Origin: Gammaproteobacteria bacterium
GTDB lineage: Bacteria; Pseudomonadota; Gammaproteobacteria; Pseudomonadales; Pseudohongiellaceae
Assembly (NCBI GenBank): GCA_029244985.1
Contig: JAQWQD010000037.1
Span: 1 to 64,000, forward strand
Reading direction: 5' to 3'
DNA length: 64,000 nucleotides
Position numbers and translations under genes: made by a program. Of this stretch, positions 63,658-64,000 are shown one piece after another (position 1 is the stretch's first letter; the number at the start of each line of letters is the position of its first letter). The notes below the pieces were generated by a model. That model was not told where the DNA came from. It made no database searches and worked only from the letters and a program-made list of their open reading frames with translations.

Positions 63658-64000
63658 ATCCTCAGCCACTCACCGAATTCAGTACCTAGAAAAATGTAAA
63701 CAGTTGCTAGCGGTAATTGACCAATCAGCAAAGGAACAATCATCTTTTTATAGGTTATTTTTGCCAGTCCCGCCACATAACACACCGCATCAGTGGGGAC
63801 GAGTGGGAAAAATGCCCAACCTGCGATTATGCAGAAGGCATGTTCGCCTCTCATTTTTTCTTTTAGAAACAAGATCTTATCCGGATATTTTTCCTCCAAA
63901 AACCGATCGTAGCTGCCAAAAGATGGGAAACTGTATACTAGCAGGGCGCCGACCACAACTCCTGAAGCTGATATAAGCCAGACCACTAGCGGCATATCAG
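63654..64000 (-). CDS. VTT/TVP38-type membrane protein, N-terminus beyond the window
   Basis: At least 113 residues are visible and the frame is open to the window edge, so the start is outside. Three hydrophobic segments surround RGEHAFCIIAGWAFFPLVPTDAVCYVAGL, the pattern of the SNARE-associated/VTT (DedA-like) family, where the proline-rich turn PLVPTD is typical. Related proteins are usually about 200 residues. Lipid scrambling or envelope homeostasis is a family-level guess. It overlaps the PmtA-like gene (ATGA), which supports a shared lipid role. Confidence 0.75.
   Translation of the reverse strand, partial: DMPLVVWLISASGVVVGALLVYSFPSFGSYDRFLEEKYPDKILFLKEKMRGEHAFCIIAGWAFFPLVPTDAVCYVAGLAKITYKKMIVPLLIGQLPLATVYIFLGTEFGEWLRI

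Overview
The window is a chromosome segment from a Gram-negative gammaproteobacterium, probably a marine, free-living member of the Cellvibrionales/OM182/Pseudohongiella-like assemblage (inference). The evidence is the gene order tyrS, M23 peptidase, anmK, erpA, bactofilin, argC; BamE and a TonB receptor (outer membrane); the grpE-dnaK-dnaJ, ratA-rnfH and smpB/ssrA neighbourhoods; and a tmRNA tag reading ANDDNYALAA. No phage, insertion sequence, CRISPR array or tRNA was found. Base composition looks moderate and even by eye.

Region 1 (1-29,400) is mostly housekeeping. The left edge holds a strong stable-RNA-type promoter pointing out of the window, behind tyrS. Then come cell-wall recycling (M23 peptidase, anmK), Fe-S assembly (erpA behind an IscR-type operator), bactofilin, argC, heme synthesis (hemJ, hemL), an adenosine kinase-like gene, the chaperone set grpE-dnaK-dnaJ with a near-perfect heat-shock promoter, recN, fur and bamE. 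A metal-related block follows: a ZnuD-like TonB receptor with His-rich loops, a small exported His/Cys protein, an ArsA-type ATPase and a tiny protein ending Cys-Cys. After it lie ratA, an rnfH gene broken by one in-frame stop codon, an SLC6-type transporter, smpB, a crotonase, ssrA, an exported TPR protein and an EF-G copy outside the usual str operon.

Region 2 (29,400-53,400) is accessory and almost entirely exported. It holds a 912-residue protein with two separate metzincin zinc motifs, metallo-beta-lactamase-fold proteins (one PqqB-like, one with a degraded metal site) and two tandem paralogues of unknown function. A tightly coupled five-gene operon runs DUF1592, DUF1552, ankyrin, c5-type cytochrome, VAO-type flavin oxidase. 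An epoxide-hydrolase-like protein, a serine hydrolase and a periplasmic PaoABC-like molybdenum hydroxylase complete it.

Region 3 (53,600-64,000) is catabolic and mixed. It has a TetR regulator, a cobalt-type nitrile hydratase operon (alpha, beta, activator), a BKACE/DUF849 enzyme, phoB without phoR, a Tat-exported DapA-family protein, a PQQ-type lipoprotein dehydrogenase with a cupin, a 1-Cys peroxiredoxin, and a PmtA-like methyltransferase coupled to a VTT/TVP38 membrane protein cut by the window edge.

The best candidates for an undescribed system are the coupled operon at 35.8-42.7 kb, the double-metzincin protein at 29.6-32.3 kb, and the ArsA/Cys-Cys protein/ZnuD-like block at 17-21 kb. 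All names rest on motif recognition by eye; no database search was possible.
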